From Pseudobutyrivibrio sp. 49 (GTDB taxonomy: Bacteria; Bacillota; Clostridia; Lachnospirales; Lachnospiraceae): a stretch of DNA of 64,000 bases. This document shows positions 53,875 to 63,650 of this stretch, one piece after another (position 1 is the stretch's first letter; each line of letters starts with the position of its first letter). A program made the translations under genes and the position numbers. The DNA lies in assembly GCF_900100545.1 (NCBI RefSeq), contig NZ_FNDP01000001.1, positions 225,115-289,114 of the forward strand. Reading direction: 5' to 3'. The notes beneath the pieces are model-generated. The model saw only the letters and a list, made by a program, of their open reading frames with translations. It did not search any database and was not told where the DNA came from.

Positions 53875-53922
53875 TTGAGTTAGTTTCCATTAGTGTGGTA
53901 TTATTTAGTTAAGGAAACTCAA
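53875..53922 (+). promoter_or_regulatory. tetR promoter and candidate operator
   Basis: TTGAGT (53875-53880), 18-base spacer, TATTAT (53899-53904). TTGAGTTAGTTTCC (53875-53888) and GGAAACTCAA (53913-53922) form an interrupted inverted repeat flanking the -10 box, a plausible binding site for the TetR regulator encoded 30 bases downstream. Confidence 0.55.
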
Positions 53923-53955
53923 TATACAAATTATAGTTTTTGGGAGTAAAATTAT

Positions 53956-54516
53956 ATGAATCAACGAATTTTAGAAGGTGCCTTAAACGTTTTTAAGGAG
54001 AAGGGTCCTAAGTTCACAATGGATGATCTCGCTTCAGAAATGAAGATGAGTAAGAAAACTATTTACACAGTTTTCAATGATAAAAATGAATTGATGTGTG
54101 AAATGGTAGATTACGCATTTAACATTATCAAGGAAGAAGAGGATAAGGTTTATAACAACGCAAAGCTTTCTACAGTAGAAAAGCTTCGTGGCATCCTTGT
54201 TGTATTACCAGAGAATAGTTATGGTTTTGATTATGCTGCTATGCAGCAAATGGCTGAAAAATATCCTATGGCTCACGAGAAGATGAATAATCGACTTGAG
54301 AGTGGCTGGGAGAAGACTTTCGACTTACTTACTAAGGGTATGGAAGAAGGAAAAATCAGACCAATAAATCTTGAAATTTTTAAGCTTATTTATGGTTCCA
54401 GTGTTGAGAGATTGTTAATGGGGGATTTCCTTAAGCAGAGCAAAATGGATTACCCAACTGCTTTAAAGGAAGTTGTAGATGTACTTATTGATGGAATTCT
54501 TATAAAGGAAAAGTAA
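53956..54516 (+). CDS. TetR/AcrR family transcriptional regulator
   Basis: 186 residues. N-terminal helix-turn-helix (about 1-47) with ILEGALNVFKEKGPKFTMDDLASEMKMSKKTIYTVFNDKNEL, the classic TetR arrangement; the ligand-binding domain is the remaining 140 residues. GGGAG precedes the ATG. The stop is directly followed by the GH2 start, so it is the first gene of the galactoside operon and probably its regulator. Confidence 0.9.
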   Translation: MNQRILEGALNVFKEKGPKFTMDDLASEMKMSKKTIYTVFNDKNELMCEMVDYAFNIIKEEEDKVYNNAKLSTVEKLRGILVVLPENSYGFDYAAMQQMAEKYPMAHEKMNNRLESGWEKTFDLLTKGMEEGKIRPINLEIFKLIYGSSVERLLMGDFLKQSKMDYPTALKEVVDVLIDGILIKEK

Positions 54517-56976
54517 ATGGCACAAAGAATTTATTTAGATAGAAAATGGCGATTCAACGAAAACTTTTCTGAGGATATGATTAATGAGCCGATGGAAAAT
54601 AGCACTTTAGTCAATATCCCACATACGGTAAAGGTCACTCCATTGTCATATTTTGATGAGAGTATTTACCAGATGGTCAGTGGATATCAGAAAAGCATTT
54701 TCGCACCTGCTCAGTGGGAAAATCAATTTGTTTCCTTGGTGTTTGAAGGAGTAGGACACGCCTGTGATGTGTACGTTAATGGAACACATTTAAAGCATCA
54801 CGATTGTGGTTATACAGCATTTTCTGTTGATATCACAAAGGTTTTAAAGCTGGGAGAGGAAAACCTCATCACAGTTAAGGTTGATTCCAGAGAGACACTT
54901 AATCAGCCTCCTTTCGGTTATGTAATAGATTATATGACCTACGGTGGTATCTATAGAGATGTTTATTTTGAAGTAAAAGAAAAGGTTCACTTTGAAGATC
55001 TTATAGTTCAGCCAGCTTTATTAGAACGTGTTTCTACTAGCAAGCGCTCAGCTAAGCAGATAAAGATGATGAACGTTCAGGGAATCATTAAAACAGAGTG
55101 CTTTTTCAGAAAGAATATAAATAAGCTTGCTAATGATGAAAGAGTATTCATCAAACAGTATCTTGATGATGAGCTTCTTTTTTCTCAGCCAGTAGGAGGT
55201 CTTGAGGAGAGAAACGGTGGCTATTATCTCAGCCTTACCAGTGCTCCATCTACAGTAAAGCTTTGGGATATTGAAAGCCCATATTTATATACTTTGAAGA
55301 CACAGCTTGTTCTTGATGACAATGTGGTTGATGAAGTCAAAGAGACAATCGGTTTTAGAAGTTCAGAGTTCAGAAAGAACGGCTATTACCTCAATGGTCG
55401 TAAGATAAAGCTTAGAGGATTAAACAGACATCAGTCATATCCATACGTTGGGTATGCTATGCCAGAATCAATGCAGAGACTTGATGCCAAAATCTTAAAA
55501 GAAGAGTTGGCTTTGAATGCAGTAAGAACTTCTCATTATCCACAGTCACATTACTTCCTTGATGAGTGTGACAGACTTGGACTTTTAGTGTTTACAGAGA
55601 TTCCAGGCTGGCAGCACATCGGTGACAAGGAATGGCAGGATATTGCAGTAGAAAATACAAAGGATATGGTTCGTCAGTATCGAAATCATCCTTCAATAAT
55701 TCTCTGGGGTGTACGAATTAATGAGTCACCAGATAATGATGAGTTTTACGAGCGAACAAATGCAGCTGCTCACGAGCTTGATCCAACAAGACCTACAGGC
55801 GGCGTAAGATGCATTGCCAAGAGTAATCTTCTTGAAGATGTTTATACATATAATGATTTCTCGTTCTCAGGAAAAAATAAGGGTTGTGCTAAGAAGAAAG
55901 ACATAACCTCAAATGAGGAAAAGTCTTATCTGATTAGTGAGTACAATGGTCACATGTTCCCAACAAAGCCTTTTGACTGGGAAGAGCATAGACAGGAGCA
56001 CGCTATAAGACATGCCACAGTTGTGGATGCGGTGGCGGGAGAGCCTGATATTGCTGGAGCCTTTGGATGGTGTATGTTTGATTACAACACTCATAAGGAC
56101 TTCGGCTCAGGGGACAGAATCTGCTACCACGGTGTTATGGATATGTTCAGAAATCCTAAGCTTGCAGCGTCAGTATATGCAGCTTTTTCAGAGACAGAGA
56201 CAGTACTTGATGTTACAACAAGCTTTGATATTGGTGAGCATCCAGCATGTAATAGAGGAAAATCCTATATCATCAGCAATGCAGATTCAGTGAAGATGTA
56301 TAAGAACGATGTTCTTATAAAGGAATACTTCCCTGAGGACAGCAAATTCGAAAACATCAAGCATGGTCCGATTTTGATAGATGATTTTGTTGGTGATGCC
56401 ATCGAACAGGATGGAGAATTTTCAAAGGGACAGGCTAAGCTTATTAAGAAGATTCTTAACGAGGTTACCTTAAAGGGATTCAGACCAACACCTACCTTGG
56501 TATTAAATGCAGCCAGACTTGTATTATTCCATGGCGTCAGCCCTAAAAAGGCAGTTCCAATTTACAACAAGTTTATTGGTGACTGGGGTGGAGAATCTCG
56601 AGAGTATAAATTTGAAGCTATAAAGGATGGTCAGGTTGTTAAGACAGTTGTTAAAGCAGCGGTTACAAAGGCTCACATTGAAGCGAAAGCCAGCCATACA
56701 CTTTTGACAGAGCTTCATACCTATGATGTGGCAAATATTCGTATAAAAATAGTAGACCAGAATGATAATCAATTGTTCTATTTTGCTCAGCCACTGAGCT
56801 TTGAAATTGAAGGTCCATTTGAAATAGTTGGACCAGACACAGTAGCCCCAATGGGAGGCTGTACGGGAGTATATATAAAATCCATTGGAGAGGACGGCGA
56901 TGGTAAGCTCACTATTAAGTGCGATGGCTTAGAGCCAGTTACCATTGGTCTTTCGGTGGAGTGTTTAACTAAATAA
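54517..56976 (+). CDS. Glycoside hydrolase family 2 (beta-galactosidase/glucuronidase-like)
   Basis: 819 residues without signal peptide, so intracellular. N-terminal sugar-binding jelly roll (about 1-165), Ig-like domain (about 185-290), catalytic TIM barrel (about 290-590) with LRGLNRHQSYPYVGYAM, VRTSHYPQSHYFLDECDRLGLLVFTEIPGW, acid/base Glu in WGVRINESPDND and the nucleophile in LISEYNGHMFP. A C-terminal beta region follows (about 600-819). It hydrolyses a beta-linked galactoside or glucuronide. Its ATG directly follows the tetR stop. Confidence 0.88.
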   Translation: MAQRIYLDRKWRFNENFSEDMINEPMENSTLVNIPHTVKVTPLSYFDESIYQMVSGYQKSIFAPAQWENQFVSLVFEGVGHACDVYVNGTHLKHHDCGYTAFSVDITKVLKLGEENLITVKVDSRETLNQPPFGYVIDYMTYGGIYRDVYFEVKEKVHFEDLIVQPALLERVSTSKRSAKQIKMMNVQGIIKTECFFRKNINKLANDERVFIKQYLDDELLFSQPVGGLEERNGGYYLSLTSAPSTVKLWDIESPYLYTLKTQLVLDDNVVDEVKETIGFRSSEFRKNGYYLNGRKIKLRGLNRHQSYPYVGYAMPESMQRLDAKILKEELALNAVRTSHYPQSHYFLDECDRLGLLVFTEIPGWQHIGDKEWQDIAVENTKDMVRQYRNHPSIILWGVRINESPDNDEFYERTNAAAHELDPTRPTGGVRCIAKSNLLEDVYTYNDFSFSGKNKGCAKKKDITSNEEKSYLISEYNGHMFPTKPFDWEEHRQEHAIRHATVVDAVAGEPDIAGAFGWCMFDYNTHKDFGSGDRICYHGVMDMFRNPKLAASVYAAFSETETVLDVTTSFDIGEHPACNRGKSYIISNADSVKMYKNDVLIKEYFPEDSKFENIKHGPILIDDFVGDAIEQDGEFSKGQAKLIKKILNEVTLKGFRPTPTLVLNAARLVLFHGVSPKKAVPIYNKFIGDWGGESREYKFEAIKDGQVVKTVVKAAVTKAHIEAKASHTLLTELHTYDVANIRIKIVDQNDNQLFYFAQPLSFEIEGPFEIVGPDTVAPMGGCTGVYIKSIGEDGDGKLTIKCDGLEPVTIGLSVECLTK

Positions 56977-57000
56977 TTAAAGGGGTAAGAGGAATAAGTA

Positions 57001-58473
57001 ATGCAAGACAAGAGTAAAGTTATTTTTGGAAATGTCATCGCTGACAAAGATTACAACAAGGCTTGTAAATCTAAAGCGAAGTATGCCAAGAAATTTGGGG
57101 ATGATTCAAACGTTGATTACAACATTGTTCTTGAGAAGAATTCACACATCGGCGATTCCCTTGGTGTCTATGACGTTCTCCTTAAGGAAGGACAGTCAAA
57201 GGAAGAGTTTGATACAGAGAAGGGTATCATTGTAGGAAATATAAGAATGGGCTTTGGTCATTATCGTATTTCAATGGCTATGGCTTCAGCTGCAAAAGCA
57301 CTTGGCTACACACCATACTGGATGGATTTAAATGGCTACCCACAGACAACCTGTACAAAGGTAATTAGCCATCAGAATGATTTGTATTCTAAGGGATCAC
57401 GTATGTCAAAGAATAAGCTTTTTAATAAGTTTATCTGGGAACCAGCAAATTACGAATGGTTTAGAAAGCTTTCTTATAATTCTTCAGACCAGAAGAATGC
57501 AGAGCTTATGGCACCAGTCTTCAAGAATGTGCCAAAGGAGATTCCAGTTATCGGTACACATGTATGGCCAGCACAGGCTGCTATCCATGCAGGAATGAAA
57601 AACGTTGTAAATGCAATTCCTGATAACTGGCCAATGGCTCTTCATTTTGCTGAAGGCAGTGTTCATACAATCCAGTGCAAGAACGCGTACATGGGTTATC
57701 GCATTTGTAACGGAATGGCTCCAAACAATGCAGTTTGTAACCCAATGCCAAATGATGATTTGGTTTACACAGGTCATTATATTGATCACGAGCTTGTTAG
57801 CAATATCGAAGCTGATTGTGATGCAAGAATGGCTAGAAAGCGTGATGGTAAGGCTATGCGTTTTCTTCTTACAATCGGTGGTGCTGGTGCACAGAAGGAG
57901 ATTTTCGCAGCAATTATCAAATACCTTCTTCCTGCAATTCAGAAAAACAAGGCTATGCTTTATGTAAACGTTGGTGATTACAAGAACGTTTGGGATGATC
58001 TCCTTGCAGAGATTCCTGAAATGAAGGCTGTAGCAACAGAGCATTTCAATGAGTTCGAGGCTACAACAAAGTTTGCTGAGGATGCTATCACAGGAGATGT
58101 TACGGGTATCCACGGATTCTATCATGAGAATATTTTTGAGGCTGTTTACTGCACAAACCTTCTTATGAGAAGCTGTGATGTTCTTGTTACAAAGCCATCA
58201 GAGCTTGCATTCTATCCAATTCCAAAGCTTTTCATTAAGAGAGTAGGAAAGCATGAGATGTGGGGCGCTATTCACTCTGCAGAAATGGGAGATGGTACTT
58301 TAGAGTGTAGAGATATTCCACATACAATCCAGATGATTGATATGTTTATGAAGGATGACAGACTTCTTTCAGATATGTGCGAAAGCATTAAGGTTAATAA
58401 GACAATTGGTCTCTATGACGGAGCTTACAAAGTTGTAGAGCTTGCTATGGGACTTAAAGGGGGAAATAAATAA
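57001..58473 (+). CDS. GT-B-fold-like protein of unknown activity in the galactoside operon
   Basis: 490 residues, soluble. GIIVGNIRMGFGHYRISMAMASAAKALGYTPYWMD (about 77-111) resembles the N-terminal loop of MurG/MGDG-synthase-type GT-B enzymes (GxGH...A.AL). The second half has FLLTIGGAGAQKEIFAAII, a glycine-rich strand-loop-helix as in the nucleotide-binding half of GT-B enzymes, and VLVTKPSELAFYPIPKLFIKRVGKHE, which recalls the sugar-nucleotide-binding part. It is between GH2 and a sugar symporter and overlaps the symporter start by one base. A glycosyltransferase, phosphorylase or epimerase is possible; no family name is certain. Confidence 0.7.
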   Translation: MQDKSKVIFGNVIADKDYNKACKSKAKYAKKFGDDSNVDYNIVLEKNSHIGDSLGVYDVLLKEGQSKEEFDTEKGIIVGNIRMGFGHYRISMAMASAAKALGYTPYWMDLNGYPQTTCTKVISHQNDLYSKGSRMSKNKLFNKFIWEPANYEWFRKLSYNSSDQKNAELMAPVFKNVPKEIPVIGTHVWPAQAAIHAGMKNVVNAIPDNWPMALHFAEGSVHTIQCKNAYMGYRICNGMAPNNAVCNPMPNDDLVYTGHYIDHELVSNIEADCDARMARKRDGKAMRFLLTIGGAGAQKEIFAAIIKYLLPAIQKNKAMLYVNVGDYKNVWDDLLAEIPEMKAVATEHFNEFEATTKFAEDAITGDVTGIHGFYHENIFEAVYCTNLLMRSCDVLVTKPSELAFYPIPKLFIKRVGKHEMWGAIHSAEMGDGTLECRDIPHTIQMIDMFMKDDRLLSDMCESIKVNKTIGLYDGAYKVVELAMGLKGGNK

Positions 58474-59900
58474 TGGATAACAAAATGAAATTATCAGGAG
58501 CTGCAAAGGCTTCCTACGGATTAGGTGCAGTAGGAAAGGATATGGTATATATGCTTTCCGCATCTTATGTACTTTACTATTTTCAGGATATTTTAGGCGT
58601 TAGCGCTGCAGCAATGGGCGTTATTCTCATGGTTGCTCGTGTGTTTGATGCGTTTAATGATCCTATCATGGGCGCCATTGTTGCAAAGACTAAGACAAAG
58701 TGGGGTAAGTTTAGACCTTGGCTTCTCATCGGTACACTTACTAACGCAGTTGTTCTTGCTCTTATGTTTTCAGCTCCACCATCAATTAATGGAAAAGGCC
58801 TTGTGGCTTACGCAGCTGTAACATACATCCTTTGGGGTGTTACTTATACAATGATGGATATTCCTTACTGGTCAATGATTCCTGCTTTCACAGAAGGTGG
58901 TAAGGAGAGAGAGGGACTTACAACACTTGCTCGTTCTTGTGCTGGCGTTGGTTCTGCTATTATCACAATCATCACTGTTATGTCAGTATCTGCTCTTGGT
59001 CATTTGTTTGGTGGCGCAGGCATCACAGACAGAGAAGTTGAAAGAGTTGGTTTTTCATACTTCTCAATTGCAATCGCTGTTCTTTTCGTATTATTTACAG
59101 TAATCTGCTGCATTTTCGTTAAGGAAAAATCTACAGTAGATATGAAGACAGCATCTATTGGTGAGATGTTCAAGGCACTCATCCAGAACGATCAGGCTAT
59201 GGCAGTAGTTGTAGCAATCGTAATTGTAAACTGTTCAATCTACATTACATCAAACCTTGTAATCTACTTCTTTAAGTATGATTTTGGTGGCACTGGCTGG
59301 AGAGGAGATTATACATTATTCTCTACTTTTGGTGGTGGTATTCAGATTCTTGCAATGATGCTTTTATACCCAGTCCTTAGAAAGTTCTTTACTTCTATCA
59401 AGATTTACTTTATAAGCATGGGAATGGCTATTGTAGGATATATTTCACTTTTACTTCTTGCATCAACATCAATGAGCAATGTTTATTTATTGTTTATTCC
59501 AGCATTCTTTATCTTTTCTGCAAACGGAATGCTTTCGGTTATTACAACAGTATTCCTTGCTAACACTGTTGACTATGGCGAGTTAAAGAATAATCGTAGA
59601 GATGAGTCTGTTATTTTCTCTATGCAGACCTTTGTTGTAAAGCTTGCTTCTGGTATTTCAGCTTTGATTGCAGCTATTGCACTTCAGGTGCTTGCTCTTT
59701 CTAATGATACTGCTGAGACAGCTACAGAAATCGATTATTCAATGGGAGTAGAAGCTTCTCAGAAGATGGGACTTAGAATGACTATGACAATTATTCCAAT
59801 TATTGGTCTCGTTTTTGCAATTATTTGGTTTAAAAAGAAGTATATACTTACTGATGAGAAGATAGAGGAAATTGCAGAGGAGTTAAAGACTCGCAATTAA
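58473..59900 (+). CDS. GPH-family sugar:cation symporter (MelB-like)
   Basis: 475 residues with about twelve membrane helices. Family motifs include ASYGLGAVGKDMVYML near the N-terminus, ARVFDAFNDPIMGAIVAKTKTKWGKFRPWLLIG (the conserved D-x-x-x-D and R-K region), DIPYWSMIPAFT, and FLANTVDYGELKNNRRDESVIFS. It probably imports a galactoside such as melibiose or a raffinose-type sugar by sodium or proton symport. Cotranscribed with GH2 and GH36. Confidence 0.92.
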   Translation: MDNKMKLSGAAKASYGLGAVGKDMVYMLSASYVLYYFQDILGVSAAAMGVILMVARVFDAFNDPIMGAIVAKTKTKWGKFRPWLLIGTLTNAVVLALMFSAPPSINGKGLVAYAAVTYILWGVTYTMMDIPYWSMIPAFTEGGKEREGLTTLARSCAGVGSAIITIITVMSVSALGHLFGGAGITDREVERVGFSYFSIAIAVLFVLFTVICCIFVKEKSTVDMKTASIGEMFKALIQNDQAMAVVVAIVIVNCSIYITSNLVIYFFKYDFGGTGWRGDYTLFSTFGGGIQILAMMLLYPVLRKFFTSIKIYFISMGMAIVGYISLLLLASTSMSNVYLLFIPAFFIFSANGMLSVITTVFLANTVDYGELKNNRRDESVIFSMQTFVVKLASGISALIAAIALQVLALSNDTAETATEIDYSMGVEASQKMGLRMTMTIIPIIGLVFAIIWFKKKYILTDEKIEEIAEELKTRN

Positions 59901-59926
59901 TTATTATGTAATGAGGAGAATTAAAA

Positions 59927-62263
59927 ATGATTAAAGCTGATGGTAAGGTATTTGTTTTAAATACTAACAATACTACATATGCTTTTCGTGTATTGGAGAC
60001 AGGTCAGCTGGAACATTTGTATTACGGAAGGCTCATCCATGAGGATGAGCCATCTGTGCTTAAAGAAAAGCGTGCATTTGCTCCAGGTAACACTGTTACA
60101 TATAATGCTGAGCATCCTGAACTTTCATTGGAGGATGTAAGACTTGAGACTTCGGCTCTTGGTAAGGGCGATTTTAGAGAGCCTATGGTTGAGGTTGTCT
60201 GTGCAGACGGCAGCAGCTCTCTTGATTTTGTTTATGACAGCTACCAGGTGCTCAACTGCAAGCCAGAGCTTAAGGATTTACCTAGCTCTTATGACGAGGA
60301 CAACGATGCCAAGACTCTTGAGGTTACCTTAAAGGATAAGAATCATGGATTTACATTGGTTCTTTCATATTCTGTTTTTGAGGAGTGTGATGTAATTACT
60401 CGTACTGCCAGATTTATCAATAGCTCTGAGGATTCTGTTAAGCTCACACGTATGCTTTCAATGATTCTTGATTATGATACTGCTGGTATGAAGGTTACTT
60501 CTTTCCACGGTTCATGGACAAGAGAGATGAACAAGGCTGACATGATTCTTACTGCAGGTAAGCTTGTTAATTCATCTTTCACAGGTACGAGCTCAAATCG
60601 TTGCAATCCATTCTTTATGATTTCTGAGGCTGAGGCAACAGAGACTGACGGAGAGGTTTGGGGCTTCAACCTTGTATATTCAGGAAATCATTATTCTGCA
60701 AGTGAGGTTTCACCATGGGGAAAGACCAGAGTTGCCTATGGTATTAATCCACAGAACTTTACATGGACTCTTGAGGCAGGAGAGGAATTCCAGGCTCCAG
60801 AAGCAGTACTTACTTATTCAGGTACAGGCTATCGCAAGATGAGCCATAATATGCATGATTTTGTTAGAGAGCATATTACAAGAGGTGAGTGGAAGGATAA
60901 GGAAAGACCTATCCTTATCAATAGCTGGGAGGCTTCATATTTTGATTTCACAGAAAAGAGTCTTCTTAAGCTTGCAAAGACTGCTAAGGATACAGGCGTA
61001 GAATTATTCGTTATGGATGACGGATGGTTTGGCGACAGAAATGACGATAAGAGAGCTCTTGGAGATTGGGATATTGTTAACAAGAAAAAGCTTCCAGGTG
61101 GGCTTGAGGGCTTATCAAAGAAGGTTAATGACCTTGGTCTTATGTTTGGTCTTTGGGTAGAACCAGAGATGATTAATGTAGACAGCGAGCTCTATCGTAA
61201 GCACCCTGAATGGGCTATTGATATTCCAGGAATGGAGCATGCAGAGGGACGTAATCAGCGCTTACTTGATCTTTGTAATCCAGAAGTTGTTGACTACATG
61301 ATTGACAGAATGAGTGAGGTGTTCTCTACACCAGGCCTTTCATATATTAAGTGGGATATGAATCGCAACTTCTCAGATTATTATTCAAAGTACCTTCCAG
61401 CTGAAAAGCAGCAGGAGGTTAGCCACAGATATGTTCTCGGCTTCTACAGATTACTAAGAACACTTGCAGAGCGCTTCCCAGAAATCCTTATGGAAGGCTG
61501 TGCATCTGGCGGAAATAGATTTGATCTTGGTGCACTTTGCTATTACCCACAGATTTGGGCAAGTGATAATACTGACGCAGTTAGCCGCCTCGTTATTCAG
61601 AATGGCTATTCTTATGGCTATCCACAGAGCACCTACACAGCTCATGTTTCTGCATGTCCAAACCATCAGACTCTTCGTGTTACACCTATTGAGAGTCGCT
61701 TTGCCGTGGCAAGCTTTGGTGTACTTGGTTACGAGCTTAATCTTAACGATTCCAAGGCTGAGGATATTGCATCAGTAAAGGCTCAGATTGAGCTTTATAA
61801 GCAGTATAGAAGAACACTTCAGTTTGGAGATTTCTATCGCTTAAAGGATGGAAATATCTACGAGTGGAGTATTGTAGATAAGAGCAAGAGCACTGCTATC
61901 ACAATGGTAATGCAGCGTGAGATTAAGGCAGGAGAGCAGTACCTTAGAATTGATCAGGCAGGACTTGATCCTGAAGCTAAGTATCATTTCTTTGGACGTA
62001 AGCTTGAATATGACCTTAAGGGATTTGGAGATTTAGTTAATACAGTAGCTCCTGTTCATATCAAACAGGATGGAATTCTTCATAACGTAATTGCGAAGTT
62101 CGTGAAGATGCCAGGAGAATCAGAGGATTTCGTGGCCAGTGGTGATACACTTAACAATGCAGGTGTAAAGCTTGCTCAGTCCTTTGTAGGAACAGGATAT
62201 AACGAACAGGTTCGTTACTTCCCAGACTTTGGAGCACGTTTATATTTCGCAGAGAAAGAATAA
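59927..62263 (+). CDS. Alpha-galactosidase, GH36
   Basis: 778 residues without signal peptide. N-terminal beta-sandwich (about 1-320), catalytic barrel (about 330-650) with LFVMDDGWFGDRNDDKRALGDW, FGLWVEPEMIN, nucleophile in YIKWDMNRNFSDYY (Asp about 482) and acid/base in WASDNTDAVSRL (about 545-556), and a C-terminal beta domain. It cleaves alpha-1,6-galactosides inside the cell after import by the adjacent symporter. Confidence 0.96.
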   Translation: MIKADGKVFVLNTNNTTYAFRVLETGQLEHLYYGRLIHEDEPSVLKEKRAFAPGNTVTYNAEHPELSLEDVRLETSALGKGDFREPMVEVVCADGSSSLDFVYDSYQVLNCKPELKDLPSSYDEDNDAKTLEVTLKDKNHGFTLVLSYSVFEECDVITRTARFINSSEDSVKLTRMLSMILDYDTAGMKVTSFHGSWTREMNKADMILTAGKLVNSSFTGTSSNRCNPFFMISEAEATETDGEVWGFNLVYSGNHYSASEVSPWGKTRVAYGINPQNFTWTLEAGEEFQAPEAVLTYSGTGYRKMSHNMHDFVREHITRGEWKDKERPILINSWEASYFDFTEKSLLKLAKTAKDTGVELFVMDDGWFGDRNDDKRALGDWDIVNKKKLPGGLEGLSKKVNDLGLMFGLWVEPEMINVDSELYRKHPEWAIDIPGMEHAEGRNQRLLDLCNPEVVDYMIDRMSEVFSTPGLSYIKWDMNRNFSDYYSKYLPAEKQQEVSHRYVLGFYRLLRTLAERFPEILMEGCASGGNRFDLGALCYYPQIWASDNTDAVSRLVIQNGYSYGYPQSTYTAHVSACPNHQTLRVTPIESRFAVASFGVLGYELNLNDSKAEDIASVKAQIELYKQYRRTLQFGDFYRLKDGNIYEWSIVDKSKSTAITMVMQREIKAGEQYLRIDQAGLDPEAKYHFFGRKLEYDLKGFGDLVNTVAPVHIKQDGILHNVIAKFVKMPGESEDFVASGDTLNNAGVKLAQSFVGTGYNEQVRYFPDFGARLYFAEKE

Positions 62264-62299
62264 AAATTAAGACCAGCGATTTGCTGGTCTTAATTTTTT
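62264..62299 (+). terminator. Bidirectional terminator
   Basis: AAATTAAGACCAGC (62264-62277) pairs perfectly with GCTGGTCTTAATTT (62283-62296) across GATTT; T-runs on both strands. It separates the galactoside operon from the convergent CLC gene. Confidence 0.92.
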
Positions 62300-63575
62300 A
62301 TTGTACTTTTTTATCGATATAGTTACTTTTGTATTTACTGTAAACAATCTTTTGTGCCTTATAAAGTCCAGTATAGCCTGATACCCAGTAAGCGAAGGCT
62401 ACCGCTAAAAGGAAGTAAGGCATTGGCTCATATCCGAATAACTCAAAGCAGATTAGCAAGCTTGATATTGGACAATTGGTAACGCCACAGAAGAGAGCGC
62501 CCATACCTACAGCTGCCATAAGTGGTGCTGGAAGACCAAGGAGTGGTCCTACGGCAGCTCCTAAAGTAGCACCTATAAATAATGTTGGAACGATTTCACC
62601 GCCTTTGTAGCCACAGGATAATGTGAGGGTGGTGAAAACTATCTTTAATAAGAATACCTGTAATCCAATTGCTGCACCTGTAAAGCAAGAAGCAATGATT
62701 GCAGAACCAGTACTGTTATAATTTTGATTTCCAACTAAAAGTGTAAGTATAAGAACAGAGGTACCACCTACAACTGCTTTTATATATGGGTTAGTGACCT
62801 TCCCTGAAAGGAACTCTTCATATTTATGTAAGCATGTGCAAAACAAAATAGAAACGAAACCGCAAATTACTGCGAAAATACATATTAAAACTGCGTTCTT
62901 GATTCCAAAAGAAGGAATGTCGGGAATTAGATATTCTTCAGCACCTAATCCCATTTTATTTGCGACAGCTCTTGCTACAAGTGAAGAGATAACACATGGC
63001 ACCAAAGCAGCATAGTGCATTATTCCAACGGAAATAACTTCCATAGAGAAAATTGCTGCAGCCATTGGTGTTCCAAACAAAGCAGAAAAGGCTGCGCTCA
63101 TGCCACACATAATCATTGTCTTTTTATCTGTAGAATTAAGTCTGAAGGCACGTCCAATTCCATTTCCAATAGCTCCTCCCATTTGAAGAGCAGCACCTTC
63201 TCGGCCAGCAGAACCACCAATTAAATGTGTAATACATGTAGCTACAAAAATAAGTGGTGCTAATCTAAAAGGAAGCTTTTTATCGGATTGAATAGCTGCA
63301 ATAACAGTGTTAGTACCGCTGTCATTTTCCTTTAGGATTGTTTTATACATAAAGGTAATAAAAACAGCGCCTACAGGTAGAAGATATATAATCCAAGGGT
63401 TGGCTTCTCTTGTTTGAATAACAAATCTCATGGAAAGACCAAAGGCTGATGCAAAGGCACCAACAAATAGTCCTACAAGAACAGAAGCTACTGTCCAGGA
63501 TACAACAGACAGAGCTCGCTGGCTGTTGTGATCTATTTTGCGATAGGCTTTTTTCTTAAATTCGTCGTTAATCAT
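62298..63575 (-). CDS. CLC-family anion channel/antiporter, possibly CLC-F (fluoride)
   Basis: 425 residues with about ten to twelve membrane helices. The gating-glutamate region reads GGSAGREGAALQMGG, like fluoride/proton antiporters of the CLC-F (EriC-F) branch, which have GREGT/A instead of the chloride-type GREGP. GMSAAFSALFGTPMAAAIFSMEV and VGMGALFCGVTNCPISSLLI are family-typical. The first anion-binding motif GSGIP is replaced by NDSGTN, also as in CLC-F. No fluoride riboswitch lies upstream. AAAGGTG precedes the ATG. Confidence 0.78.
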   Translation of the reverse strand: MINDEFKKKAYRKIDHNSQRALSVVSWTVASVLVGLFVGAFASAFGLSMRFVIQTREANPWIIYLLPVGAVFITFMYKTILKENDSGTNTVIAAIQSDKKLPFRLAPLIFVATCITHLIGGSAGREGAALQMGGAIGNGIGRAFRLNSTDKKTMIMCGMSAAFSALFGTPMAAAIFSMEVISVGIMHYAALVPCVISSLVARAVANKMGLGAEEYLIPDIPSFGIKNAVLICIFAVICGFVSILFCTCLHKYEEFLSGKVTNPYIKAVVGGTSVLILTLLVGNQNYNSTGSAIIASCFTGAAIGLQVFLLKIVFTTLTLSCGYKGGEIVPTLFIGATLGAAVGPLLGLPAPLMAAVGMGALFCGVTNCPISSLLICFELFGYEPMPYFLLAVAFAYWVSGYTGLYKAQKIVYSKYKSNYIDKKVQ

Positions 63576-63650
63576 GTGGATTCACCTTTCTTTTTTATCG
63601 ATAGTTTATATGCTATCATTATTACATATTATAGAAAAGGTATTTTTATT

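Noticed and set aside
57484-58125. 213-codon antisense frame in the GT-B-like gene
   Set aside because: Composition unlike genes here (many Cys, Ile, Asn); the sense frame is in an operon with strong signals.
63576-63650. Fluoride riboswitch ahead of the CLC gene
   Set aside because: The conserved crcB aptamer elements are absent from the short leader.
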